Below are positions 8,038 through 15,462 of a stretch of DNA of 64,000 bases, in pieces. The stretch's first letter is position 1, and each line of letters opens with the position of its first letter. The notes under the pieces are model-generated. The model ran no database searches and was not told the DNA's origin. It saw nothing but the letters and a program-made list of their open reading frames with translations. Origin of the DNA: Anthropogastromicrobium aceti (GTDB lineage Bacteria > Bacillota > Clostridia > Lachnospirales > Lachnospiraceae); assembly GCF_025567095.1 (NCBI RefSeq), contig NZ_JAOQJH010000005.1; one strand, given 5' to 3'. The translations under genes and the position numbers were made by a program.

Positions 8038-10104
8038 ATGGCGAAGTATCTTGTTATCGTAGAGTCACCTGCGAAGGTTAACACTATAAAAAAATTCTTA
8101 GGAGCTAACTATCAGGTTATGGCTTCTAATGGGCATGTAAGGGATCTGCCTAAGAGTCAGTTAGGGTTCGATGTTGAAAATGATTACGAACCAAAGTATA
8201 TTACAATCCGCGGAAAAGGGGATATTTTGGCGAAGCTTCGTAAGGAAGCAAAAAAGGCTGAAAAGATTTATCTGGCAACGGACCCTGACCGCGAGGGAGA
8301 GGCAATCTCATGGCATCTGTCGAAGGCACTGAAGCTGGAAGATGACCAGATTAAAAGAATCACTTTTAATGAGATTACAAAAAATGCAGTAAAGGCATCC
8401 TTAAAGGAGCCGCGCGCAATTAATATGAATCTGGTTGATGCACAGCAGACAAGACGTATCTTAGACCGTATGGTTGGATATGAGATCAGTCCGGTACTTT
8501 GGGCAAAGGTAAAAAGAGGTCTTAGTGCAGGAAGAGTCCAGTCTGTTGCACTTAGACTTATCTGTGACAGAGAGGCAGCAATCGAGGCATTTATTCCAAA
8601 GGAATATTGGAGTTTAGATGTTTTGCTTGACGTGCCAGGTTCTAAAAAGCCATTAAAGGCACAATTTTACGGAAAAGACTCCAAAAAGCTTACGATTGAA
8701 AATGAAACTCAGCTAAATGAAATTGTAAAGGCAGTGGAGAGCGACAAATTTGTTGTAAAGGAATTGGCGCATAAAGAAAGAAAAAAGAAGGCACCAATGC
8801 CATTTACTACAAGTACGCTGCAGCAGGAAGCTGCAAATCAGCTGAATTTTTCAACACAAAAAACGATGCGTATCGCACAGCAGCTGTACGAGGGTGTTTC
8901 AATTGAGGGTGAAGGTACGATAGGTTTGATTACGTATCTGAGAACTGATTCCACACGTATCGCAGCAGAGGCTGATACAGCAGCAAGAGCATATATTGAA
9001 AAAACGTATGGCGAAAAATATTTGACACAGGCAAAAAAAGAAGAGGCTGCCAAAGGCCATATTCAGGATGCGCATGAAGGTATTCGTCCTACAGATATCA
9101 CAAGGGAGCCAGTCCGCGTAAAGGAATCTCTTTCACGCGATCAGTTCCGTTTGTACCAGCTGATTTGGAGACGCTTTACTGCAAGCCGCATGGCAGATGC
9201 CGTTTATATGATGAATCATGTACAGCTTGAATCAGGCGGATATGAGTTTTCAGCAGTTAGCTCAAAGCTTTCATTTGACGGCTTTATGAGTATTTATAAT
9301 GACGGTGAAGAAAAAGCGGCAAGCGCACCTGCTGTTGATCATCTTAGTGAGGGCATGGAGCTTTCCGTGAGTGAAAAAGAGACGCAGCAGCATTTTACAC
9401 AGCCTCCGGCTCACTTTACAGAGGCAACACTTGTTCGTATGCTTGAGGAAAAGGGAATAGGACGTCCTTCTACTTATGCACCGACAATTACTACTATTCT
9501 TGCACGTCACTACATCACAAAGGAAAAGAAAAATCTGTATGTGACGGAGCTTGGTCAGGTCGTAAACAACATTATGATGAAATCCTTCCCAATCATTGTA
9601 GATGCTGAGTTTACAGCCAATATGGAGTCTTTGCTTGATATGGTTGGCGAGGGCATGGTTGAGTGGAAGAGCATTGTTAGAAACTTCTATCCAGATCTTC
9701 ATGAGGCAGTAGAGGCAGCAAACAGAGAGCTTGAGAGCGTCAAGATCGAGGATCAGCTGTCAGATGAATTTTGTGAGCTGTGCGGAAGACAGATGGTTAT
9801 TAAGTATGGTCCTCATGGAAAGTTTTTGGCGTGTCCGGGATTTCCTGACTGTCGAAATACAAAGCCATATCTTGAAAAGATTGGCGTAGCCTGCCCGAAA
9901 TGCGGCAAAGATCTTGTCATCCGAAAGACGAAAAAGGGTCGTGTGTACTATGGCTGTGAGGGTGCACCAGATTGCGACTTTATGTCATGGAATCGTCCGA
10001 CTGGACATAACTGCCCGAAATGTGGCTCTTATATGATCAAAAAGGGAAACAGAGAGTGCTGTTCTGACGCTGCGTGCGGCTATATTGCAAAGTCGGATGA
10101 ATAA
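8038..10104 (+). CDS. topA: DNA topoisomerase I
   Basis: Type IA topoisomerase that relaxes negative supercoils. The 688-residue product begins MAKYLVIVESPAKVNTIKKF (TOPRIM), contains the DPDREGEAI metal motif and the active-site tyrosine at residue 300 in GLITYLRTDSTRI, and ends with three C-terminal zinc-binding repeats of the Cx2C...Cx4-5C type (CELCG, CPKCG, CPKCG). The third repeat ends CCSDAACGY, slightly divergent from the others. The ATG at 8038 follows a GGAGGAAAG ribosome binding site; the longer frame from 7981 runs through the promoter and is rejected. Confidence 0.97.
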   Translation: MAKYLVIVESPAKVNTIKKFLGANYQVMASNGHVRDLPKSQLGFDVENDYEPKYITIRGKGDILAKLRKEAKKAEKIYLATDPDREGEAISWHLSKALKLEDDQIKRITFNEITKNAVKASLKEPRAINMNLVDAQQTRRILDRMVGYEISPVLWAKVKRGLSAGRVQSVALRLICDREAAIEAFIPKEYWSLDVLLDVPGSKKPLKAQFYGKDSKKLTIENETQLNEIVKAVESDKFVVKELAHKERKKKAPMPFTTSTLQQEAANQLNFSTQKTMRIAQQLYEGVSIEGEGTIGLITYLRTDSTRIAAEADTAARAYIEKTYGEKYLTQAKKEEAAKGHIQDAHEGIRPTDITREPVRVKESLSRDQFRLYQLIWRRFTASRMADAVYMMNHVQLESGGYEFSAVSSKLSFDGFMSIYNDGEEKAASAPAVDHLSEGMELSVSEKETQQHFTQPPAHFTEATLVRMLEEKGIGRPSTYAPTITTILARHYITKEKKNLYVTELGQVVNNIMMKSFPIIVDAEFTANMESLLDMVGEGMVEWKSIVRNFYPDLHEAVEAANRELESVKIEDQLSDEFCELCGRQMVIKYGPHGKFLACPGFPDCRNTKPYLEKIGVACPKCGKDLVIRKTKKGRVYYGCEGAPDCDFMSWNRPTGHNCPKCGSYMIKKGNRECCSDAACGYIAKSDE

Positions 10105-10128
10105 ATCTGACAAAACTGCGAAATATTC

Positions 10129-10157
10129 TTGTAAAATTATTCATTTTGTGATATGAT
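10129..10157 (+). promoter_or_regulatory. Predicted promoter of codY
   Basis: -35 TTGTAA (10129-10134), 17-base spacer, -10 TATGAT (10152-10157) with TGA in front (extended -10). It lies 37 bases before the codY start. No convincing CodY box (AATTTTCWGAAAATT) was seen next to it. Confidence 0.65.
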
Positions 10158-10194
10158 ACTGTACAAAGAATAAATTGCATTGGAGGAACCCAAT

Positions 10195-10995
10195 ATGAGC
10201 GTGCAGTTGCTAGATAAAACAAGAAAAATCAACAAACTTTTGCATAACAACAATACCAGCAAAGTTGTCTTTAATGATATCTGTGAGGTATTAAGTGAGA
10301 TTCTGGAATCCAATATTCTGGTACTCAGCAAGAAGGGTAAGGTTTTAGGTTTCAGTGTCTGGAAGGATGTGGATGTAATTAATGAGCTGATGGAAAACAA
10401 CATCGGATCATTTGCGGATCATATGCTCAACGAGCGTCTGTTAAGCGTACTTTCCACAAAAGAGAATGTCAATTTGGCTACACTTGGATTCTCTCAGGAA
10501 AACGGTGAGAAATACCAGGCAATTGTAACACCAATAGAAATCGCAGGTGAGAGACTTGGTACACTGTTTATCTACAGAGAGCACACAGGATACGGCATTG
10601 ATGATATCATCTTAAGTGAGTATGGCACCACTGTAGTAGGACTGGAGATGCTTCGTTCTGTAAACGAAGAGAGCGCAGAAGAAAATAGAAAGAAGCAGAT
10701 CGTAAAATCTGCTATCAGTACACTTAGCTACTCTGAGTTAGAGGCAATTGTTCATATTTTCCGTGAACTCGACGGAAACGAAGGTGTTCTTGTTGCAAGC
10801 AAGATTGCAGACCGCATCGGAATTACACGTTCTGTAATTGTAAATGCACTGCGTAAGTTTGAGAGTGCCGGTGTTATCGAGTCCAGATCATCCGGTATGA
10901 AGGGAACTTACATCAAGGTTCTTAATGATGTTGTATTTGATGAGTTGGCTAAAGTTAAGGTTAGCGCAGAGAATACATCAGGTACGAATGCATAA
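10195..10995 (+). CDS. codY: GTP- and branched-chain-amino-acid-sensing global regulator CodY
   Basis: CodY represses nutrient-scavenging and biosynthetic genes in low-GC Gram-positives when Ile/Leu/Val and GTP are abundant. The 266-residue product has the N-terminal GAF-like ligand domain (LLDKTRKINKLL onward) and an excellent C-terminal winged helix, ASKIADRIGITRSVIVNALR followed by KFESAGVIESRSSGMKGTYI. The start at 10195 has a GGAGGA ribosome binding site 7 bases upstream, better than the TTG at 10180. It is a single gene with its own promoter, between topA and rpsB, a conserved position in Lachnospiraceae. Many genes in and outside the window may be its targets. Confidence 0.96.
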   Translation: MSVQLLDKTRKINKLLHNNNTSKVVFNDICEVLSEILESNILVLSKKGKVLGFSVWKDVDVINELMENNIGSFADHMLNERLLSVLSTKENVNLATLGFSQENGEKYQAIVTPIEIAGERLGTLFIYREHTGYGIDDIILSEYGTTVVGLEMLRSVNEESAEENRKKQIVKSAISTLSYSELEAIVHIFRELDGNEGVLVASKIADRIGITRSVIVNALRKFESAGVIESRSSGMKGTYIKVLNDVVFDELAKVKVSAENTSGTNA

Positions 10996-11031
10996 AAACG
11001 AAAAAAAATAGAAGAAAAAACAAAAAAAGCC

Positions 11032-11060
11032 TTGCAATTGTATTTTTTCCATGATATGAT
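11032..11060 (+). promoter_or_regulatory. Predicted promoter of rpsB
   Basis: -35 TTGCAA (11032-11037), 17-base spacer, -10 TATGAT (11055-11060) with TGA before it. Transcription would start near 11067, leaving a leader of about 105 bases before rpsB. Confidence 0.7.
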
Positions 11061-11086
11061 TGTAGGGCTTAAAAATTTAAAAAACA

Positions 11087-11163
11087 CGTATGCGGTTGGC
11101 AGGTTTGGTGCTGCGCAAGCAGTTGCCTGTACGTATGGCATACGGAAGACAAACCAAAGGAGA
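11087..11163 (+). ncRNA. Candidate structured mRNA leader of rpsB
   Basis: The rpsB leader can fold into a nested structure: P1 CGTATGC (11087-11093) with GCATACG (11138-11144); P2 GGCA (11098-11101) with TGCC (11124-11127); P3 GCTGC (11110-11114) with GCAGT (11119-11123), closed by a GCAA tetraloop. In addition GGTTTG (11102-11107), unpaired inside P1, is complementary to CAAACC (11150-11155), which directly precedes the AAAGGAG ribosome binding site (11157-11163), so a pseudoknot touching the initiation region is possible. This is the position expected for autoregulation by ribosomal protein S2. It is inferred from base pairing only. Confidence 0.5.
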
Positions 11164-11171
11164 GTAAAAAC

Positions 11172-11960
11172 ATGAGCGTTATTTCTATGAAGCAGCTGCT
11201 TGAAGCTGGTGTTCATTTTGGACATCAGACCAGAAGATGGAACCCTAAGATGGCTCCATACATCTATACCGAGAGAAACGGTATCTACATCATCGACCTG
11301 CAGAAGTCTGTAGGCAAGGTTGACGAAGCTTACAAGGCTATCTTCGACATTGCTGCAGAGGGCGGAAACATCCTTTTCGTAGGAACCAAGAAGCAGGCAC
11401 AGGATGCAGTAGCAACTGAGGCACAGAGATGTGGTATGTATTATGTAAACCAGAGATGGCTTGGTGGTATGCTTACCAACTTCAAGACCATCCAGAGCAG
11501 AATCGCTCGTCTTCGTCAGATCGAGACCATGTCTGAGGACGGTACTTTTGATGTACTGCCAAAGAAGGAAGTTATCGAGCTGAAGAAGGAGTGGGAGAAG
11601 CTTGAGAAGAACCTTGGCGGTATCAAGGATATGCCAGGTATCCCGGATGCAATCTTCGTAGTTGATCCTAAGAAGGAAAAGATCTGTGTTCAGGAAGCTC
11701 ACACTCTGGGTATTCCGCTGATCGGTATCGCTGATACCAACTGTGATCCGGAAGAGCTGGATTATGTAATTCCGGGTAACGATGATGCTATCAGAGCTGT
11801 AAAGCTGATCGCTTCTAAGATGGCAGATGCTGTTATCGAGGCTAAGCAGGGCGAGGCTGAGGAAGTTGATGAGGTTGCAGAGGCTGGCGAGGAGATGCTG
11901 GCAGCTGACACTACTGATGCAGCAGCTGATATCGAGACCGTAGTAGCTGACGCTGAGTAA
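11172..11960 (+). CDS. rpsB: 30S ribosomal protein S2
   Basis: Ribosomal protein S2 of 262 residues, an essential component of the small subunit. The opening MSVISMKQLLEAGVHFGHQT, the stretch NQRWLGGMLTNFKTIQSRI and IPLIGIADTNCDPEELDYVI are diagnostic. The C-terminus has an acidic, Ala-rich extension (about 35 residues after EAKQGEAEEVDE), common in Clostridia. Codon use is visibly more biased than in neighbouring genes (frequent aag, gct, atc), as expected for high expression. A hairpin with a T run separates it from tsf. Confidence 0.98.
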   Translation: MSVISMKQLLEAGVHFGHQTRRWNPKMAPYIYTERNGIYIIDLQKSVGKVDEAYKAIFDIAAEGGNILFVGTKKQAQDAVATEAQRCGMYYVNQRWLGGMLTNFKTIQSRIARLRQIETMSEDGTFDVLPKKEVIELKKEWEKLEKNLGGIKDMPGIPDAIFVVDPKKEKICVQEAHTLGIPLIGIADTNCDPEELDYVIPGNDDAIRAVKLIASKMADAVIEAKQGEAEEVDEVAEAGEEMLAADTTDAAADIETVVADAE

Positions 11961-11970
11961 TCAAGTCGGA

Positions 11971-12022
11971 AATAGCGATTCAGGGGCGGCGGACTGCGGC
12001 TTCTGAATCGTTATTGTTTTTA
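11971..12022 (+). terminator. Terminator or attenuator between rpsB and tsf
   Basis: A 13-pair stem, AATAGCGATTCAG (11971-11983) with CTGAATCGTTATT (12003-12015), followed by GTTTTTATT. No strong promoter is evident before tsf, so it may be a partial terminator setting the rpsB:tsf ratio. Confidence 0.6.
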
Positions 12023-12074
12023 TTAACTAAGTTAAGTATCAATACTGTACACAACTATTTGGAGGAAGATTAAG

Positions 12075-13013
12075 ATGGCTATTACAGCAAGTATGGTAAA
12101 AGAGCTGCGTGAGATGACCGGCGCAGGAATGATGGATTGCAAGAAGGCACTGACTGCAACAGAAGGTGATATGGACAAGGCTGTAGATTTCCTGCGTGAG
12201 AAGGGATTAGCTGGTGCTCAGAAGAAGGCTGGACGTATTGCAGCTGAGGGTATTGTTGCTACTTGCATCTCTGAGGATGAGAAGCATGCAGTTGTAGTTG
12301 AGGTTAACGCTGAGACTGACTTCGTTGCAAAGAATGAGAAGTTCCAGACCTACGTTGCAGAGGTTGCTGCTCAGGCAGTTAATACTCAGGCAGAGGATAT
12401 CGAAGGATTCATGGCTGAGAAGTGGGCATTAGATCCATCCATGACCGTTAAGGAGAAGCTGTCTTCCATGATTTCTATCATCGGTGAGAACATGAACATC
12501 CGTCGTTTTGCAAAGGTTAGCGAGGAGAACGGTATCGTTGTTTCCTACATCCATGCAGGCGGAAAGATCGGCGTTTTAGTAGACGTTGAGACTGACGTTG
12601 TTAACGATGCAATTAAGGAAATGGCAAAGAACGTTGCTATGCAGGCAGCAGCATTAAAGCCACAGTACACCACCAGAGCAGAGGTTGACGCTGATTACAT
12701 CTCCAGAGAGAAGGAGATCCTGTTAGCTCAGATCATGAACGATCCGAAGGAGTCCCAGAAGCCACAGAAGGTTATCGATGGCATGATCAACGGACGTATC
12801 AACAAGGAACTTAAGGAGATCTGTCTGATGGATCAGACCTACGTAAAGGCTGAGGATGGAAAGCAGAGCGTAAGCGCATACGTAGCTCAGGTAGCTAAGG
12901 AGAACAACGCAAAGGTTGCTGTTAAGAAGTTCGTTCGTTTCGAGACCGGTGAAGGTATGGAGAAGAAGGAAGAGGATTTCGCAGCAGAAGTTGCTAAGCA
13001 GATGAACGCATAA
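12075..13013 (+). CDS. tsf: Elongation factor Ts
   Basis: EF-Ts, the nucleotide exchange factor for EF-Tu, 312 residues. The start MAITASMVKELREMTGAGMM followed by DCKKAL, and the TDFVAKNEKF signature of the core domain, are diagnostic. A GGAGGAAG ribosome binding site precedes the ATG. It has the strongly biased codon use of rpsB. The product is longer than the E. coli protein only modestly; no domain is missing. It ends before a strong terminator. Confidence 0.98.
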   Translation: MAITASMVKELREMTGAGMMDCKKALTATEGDMDKAVDFLREKGLAGAQKKAGRIAAEGIVATCISEDEKHAVVVEVNAETDFVAKNEKFQTYVAEVAAQAVNTQAEDIEGFMAEKWALDPSMTVKEKLSSMISIIGENMNIRRFAKVSEENGIVVSYIHAGGKIGVLVDVETDVVNDAIKEMAKNVAMQAAALKPQYTTRAEVDADYISREKEILLAQIMNDPKESQKPQKVIDGMINGRINKELKEICLMDQTYVKAEDGKQSVSAYVAQVAKENNAKVAVKKFVRFETGEGMEKKEEDFAAEVAKQMNA

Positions 13014-13031
13014 GTTACAATATTGAGTTCT

Positions 13032-13075
13032 AAAACCCTGAATTTTTCGCAGTTGCGGGAAGTTCAGGGTTTTTT
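13032..13075 (+). terminator. Terminator after tsf
   Basis: An 11-pair stem AAAACCCTGAA with TTCAGGGTTTT, with an inner CGCA/TGCG hairpin and a run of T residues. Confidence 0.85.
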
Positions 13076-13129
13076 AGTCCCAGATTATAATTTTAAGTTG
13101 CTGTAAAGCAAAAGAAAGAAGTGAGTAGT

Positions 13130-13630
13130 ATGACAGGAATGTAACTTAAGATATTAGACTGGCTTCAAACCATCCGCACGCCGATTGGCGATGCACTTAT
13201 GTGTTTTATTACCAGTCTTGGAAATGTAGGGGCGATCTGGATTGTATTAGCAGTTGTGTTGATCGCAATCCCAAAGACGAGAAAAAGCGGAATCATCGTC
13301 GCAGCAGCACTGATTATCGATGCGGTGCTTTGCAGTGGCATTCTGAAAAATGTTTTTTGTAGAATCCGACCATTCGATGTGAACACCGCAATTCAGGTGT
13401 TGATCACAAAGCCACGTGATTTTTCATTTCCGTCAGGGCACACGTCGGCATCATTTGCGGCAGCGACCGCGCTATATCTGGCAAAAGAGCGAAAATTATT
13501 TATCCTGACACTCGTGCTTGCCTGCCTGATCGCTTTTTCAAGAATGTATCTGTATGTACATTATCCAACCGATATCCTTGGTGGTCTTCTTTTGGGTATT
13601 ACATCGGCCTATCTTGCCTATTGGTGTTAG
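13130..13630 (+). pseudogene. PAP2-family phosphatase gene with an early in-frame TAA
   Basis: From 13145 the frame encodes a typical PAP2 membrane phosphatase (undecaprenyl-pyrophosphate or lipid phosphatase type). It begins LKILDWLQTIRTPIGDALM and carries all three motifs: KNVFCRIRP, FPSGHTSA and SRMYLYVHYPTD, with several membrane segments. The natural start region reads ATG ACA GGA ATG TAA CTT AAG: both candidate ATGs (13130, 13139) are in frame, but a TAA at 13142-13144 occupies a codon where homologues would have an ordinary residue, plausibly GAA. The next in-frame start, ATG 13199, has no ribosome binding site and would drop about 18 conserved residues. The gene is therefore probably silenced or poorly expressed by one substitution, unless the stop is a sequencing error. 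A terminator-like hairpin follows at 13742. Confidence 0.75.
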
Positions 13631-13741
13631 AAGAAAATCCCGGCAGTACGCAGAAACAGTGAGAAATTAGCCAGTTAAAAAACAATATTTAAAACGATTC
13701 GATTTTAAATGCTGTAAATAGTGAAAATGCTAGAAATGATG

Positions 13742-13793
13742 AAAATGCTGGAATTGTTTTCCCTGAAAAGAGGAACAGTTCTGGCATTTTTGT
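13742..13793 (+). terminator. Terminator after the PAP2 gene
   Basis: A long stem with G-U pairs: AAAATGCTGGAATTGTT against GAACAGTTCTGGCATTTT, followed by TGTTTGC. The rest of the gap to 13900 is AT-rich and shows no further gene. Confidence 0.7.
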
Positions 13794-13899
13794 TTGCAAA
13801 AAAATAGATGAAGAAATTGAAAAACTATGGTATGCTGATAGTACAAAACAGTTTGCTTTGTACTGGAAAATTTGTAAACTGAGAAAAGGAGTTGAAAAT

Positions 13900-15243
13900 A
13901 TGAAAAGAAGTTCTTTTATGGCAGTTGCAGCGGCGTTAGTATTACAGCCAATACAGGCAAATGCAACGCAGGCGGATGGAAAATCAGAACTTGCGAATAT
14001 GAACGCATTGTATGAATATGCATGGTCTCTTGATTATCCACAGCAGGCAACATATGATAACATACTGGAGAAAACAGAATCAGGAGCGGCTCAGGCCGTA
14101 AATATGCTTCCGTCAGCAGCACTAGGTTATCAAATTAAGGATTATGATGGAGACGATCAGATGGAACTTCTTGTAGTGCGTTCAGATACCACGCAGGAAA
14201 GCAACCAAAGTCAGTTGATTTTTCAAATTTATGAGGCAAGTGAAGAAAATATTGTATTAGCCTCTGAAATTACAGCAGATATGCCATCTTTTGTAACGGG
14301 AGTTGGAAAGATTCGTGTTTACTCAAGAAATATGGGAGATAAGATTGTAATTGGATGCGATCAGTATGAGGAGGGTCTTTTGTGGGATGGATTGACATTA
14401 AAAACATCCTATTATGACTATAATGGAAGTGTATTTAATTATAATAGTGGTACGAATGTAATGGGATCTATTATTGAATCAGATTATATGAAGCAGCAGT
14501 TTGGCATGATTGGTCTTAATGAGAATCAGATTGCACAAATTGGTGGCGACAAAACCGTATATGATTGTGTGGCAGGAACGGAATTGATTACAGAAACAGA
14601 GGTCAATTCTGATTCAAATATATATATTTCATGGGTTAGTTCGGCATTACAGGGAGATATGCAGGCTGTTGGAACAGCAACGATTACATGTTACAGCTGG
14701 TTTCCGGGAACGAAGCCTACAATTGCACAAAAGTTAGGAACAATATCAATATCACCAAATTCCCAGACGGGACAAGATTCAATACAGGATCCAGTTCAGC
14801 AGCTTTCTGCTCAGGCTGATTATCTGTATATTATTGGTGACTTTGAAATTATGCAAATTTACAGCATGTATTATCTGATTCCAGATGAAGGTGTCACAAA
14901 ATATGATTGTTATCAGACTGATGGGAACTATATAAGCTCGATTCCTTATGGAAATGCAAAAACGATTATTGATAATACGATGGTAAGTGATGGTTTCAAT
15001 CTTCCAAGCGGTGAACGGGAAATGATAGTTTGGAATTCTCCGTATGGATTATGTGCGTATTCAAGGACTTATAAGGATTATTATCCATGGTATAGCGTGG
15101 ATGAGAATGGAAATTCGATCGAAAATTATCCGGATGTATCGCAGATGCCGTATGAGCTTAATGAAGATGATATTCGTCAGGAATTGGAAATATTAGGATT
15201 GCCGGAGAATATTGTGGTTCCAACATCAAATAAAACAGAGTAA
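13900..15243 (+). CDS. Secreted protein of unknown function with a Ca-site-like loop
   Basis: The family is not recognised. The 447-residue product has a clean signal peptide (MKRSSFMAVAAALVL, cleavage probably after QANA), no later membrane segment and no C-terminal sorting motif, so it is exported and soluble. Near residue 80 the stretch IKDYDGDDQMELLVVRSD resembles the Asp-rich calcium loop of FG-GAP/VCBS or dockerin-like repeats, but appears only once. The remainder is rich in Tyr, Asn, Gln and Ser, as in many gut-bacterial surface proteins. The start at 13900 is set by AAAAGGAG and by the signal peptide; the frame is open from 13858. It stands alone between a terminator and the promoter of the M16 peptidase. 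Confidence 0.7.
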   Translation: MKRSSFMAVAAALVLQPIQANATQADGKSELANMNALYEYAWSLDYPQQATYDNILEKTESGAAQAVNMLPSAALGYQIKDYDGDDQMELLVVRSDTTQESNQSQLIFQIYEASEENIVLASEITADMPSFVTGVGKIRVYSRNMGDKIVIGCDQYEEGLLWDGLTLKTSYYDYNGSVFNYNSGTNVMGSIIESDYMKQQFGMIGLNENQIAQIGGDKTVYDCVAGTELITETEVNSDSNIYISWVSSALQGDMQAVGTATITCYSWFPGTKPTIAQKLGTISISPNSQTGQDSIQDPVQQLSAQADYLYIIGDFEIMQIYSMYYLIPDEGVTKYDCYQTDGNYISSIPYGNAKTIIDNTMVSDGFNLPSGEREMIVWNSPYGLCAYSRTYKDYYPWYSVDENGNSIENYPDVSQMPYELNEDDIRQELEILGLPENIVVPTSNKTE

Positions 15244-15314
15244 GAATAGAGAATCAATAATGTTGCATTGATTACTGGATGAGGGACAAGGATTCATAAA
15301 ATGTCAGAAATTTC

Positions 15315-15343
15315 TTGCTCTTTTCCATTTGAATAAGTATAAT
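15315..15343 (+). promoter_or_regulatory. Predicted promoter of the M16 peptidase gene with overlapping palindrome
   Basis: -35 TTGCTC (15315-15320), 17-base spacer, -10 TATAAT (15338-15343). The palindrome ATACTA-atcag-TAGTAT (15342-15358) begins inside the -10 box and covers the expected transcription start, so a repressor could bind there. The leader to 15463 is about 110 bases and shows no recognised riboswitch. Confidence 0.6.
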
Positions 15344-15462
15344 ACTAATCAGTAGTATCAGTAAATCAGGGTCGCAGCAATATGCGGCTCTATTTGCTGT
15401 AAATGAACCGTCTGATGGTCATATGATAATCAAGCGCCGATTGGACAGTAAGGAGGATTTTT

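Noticed and set aside
10160..11070. CodY boxes near codY and rpsB
   Set aside because: AT-rich stretches are present, but none is close enough to AATTTTCWGAAAATT to be claimed by eye.
10908..11702. 264-codon open frame on the - strand opposite codY/rpsB
   Set aside because: It is antisense to rpsB, arises from the strong codon bias of that gene, and has no ribosome binding site or recognisable domain.
13142..13144. Recoding of the early stop in the PAP2 gene
   Set aside because: The codon is TAA; selenocysteine uses TGA and pyrrolysine TAG, and no recoding structure is present.
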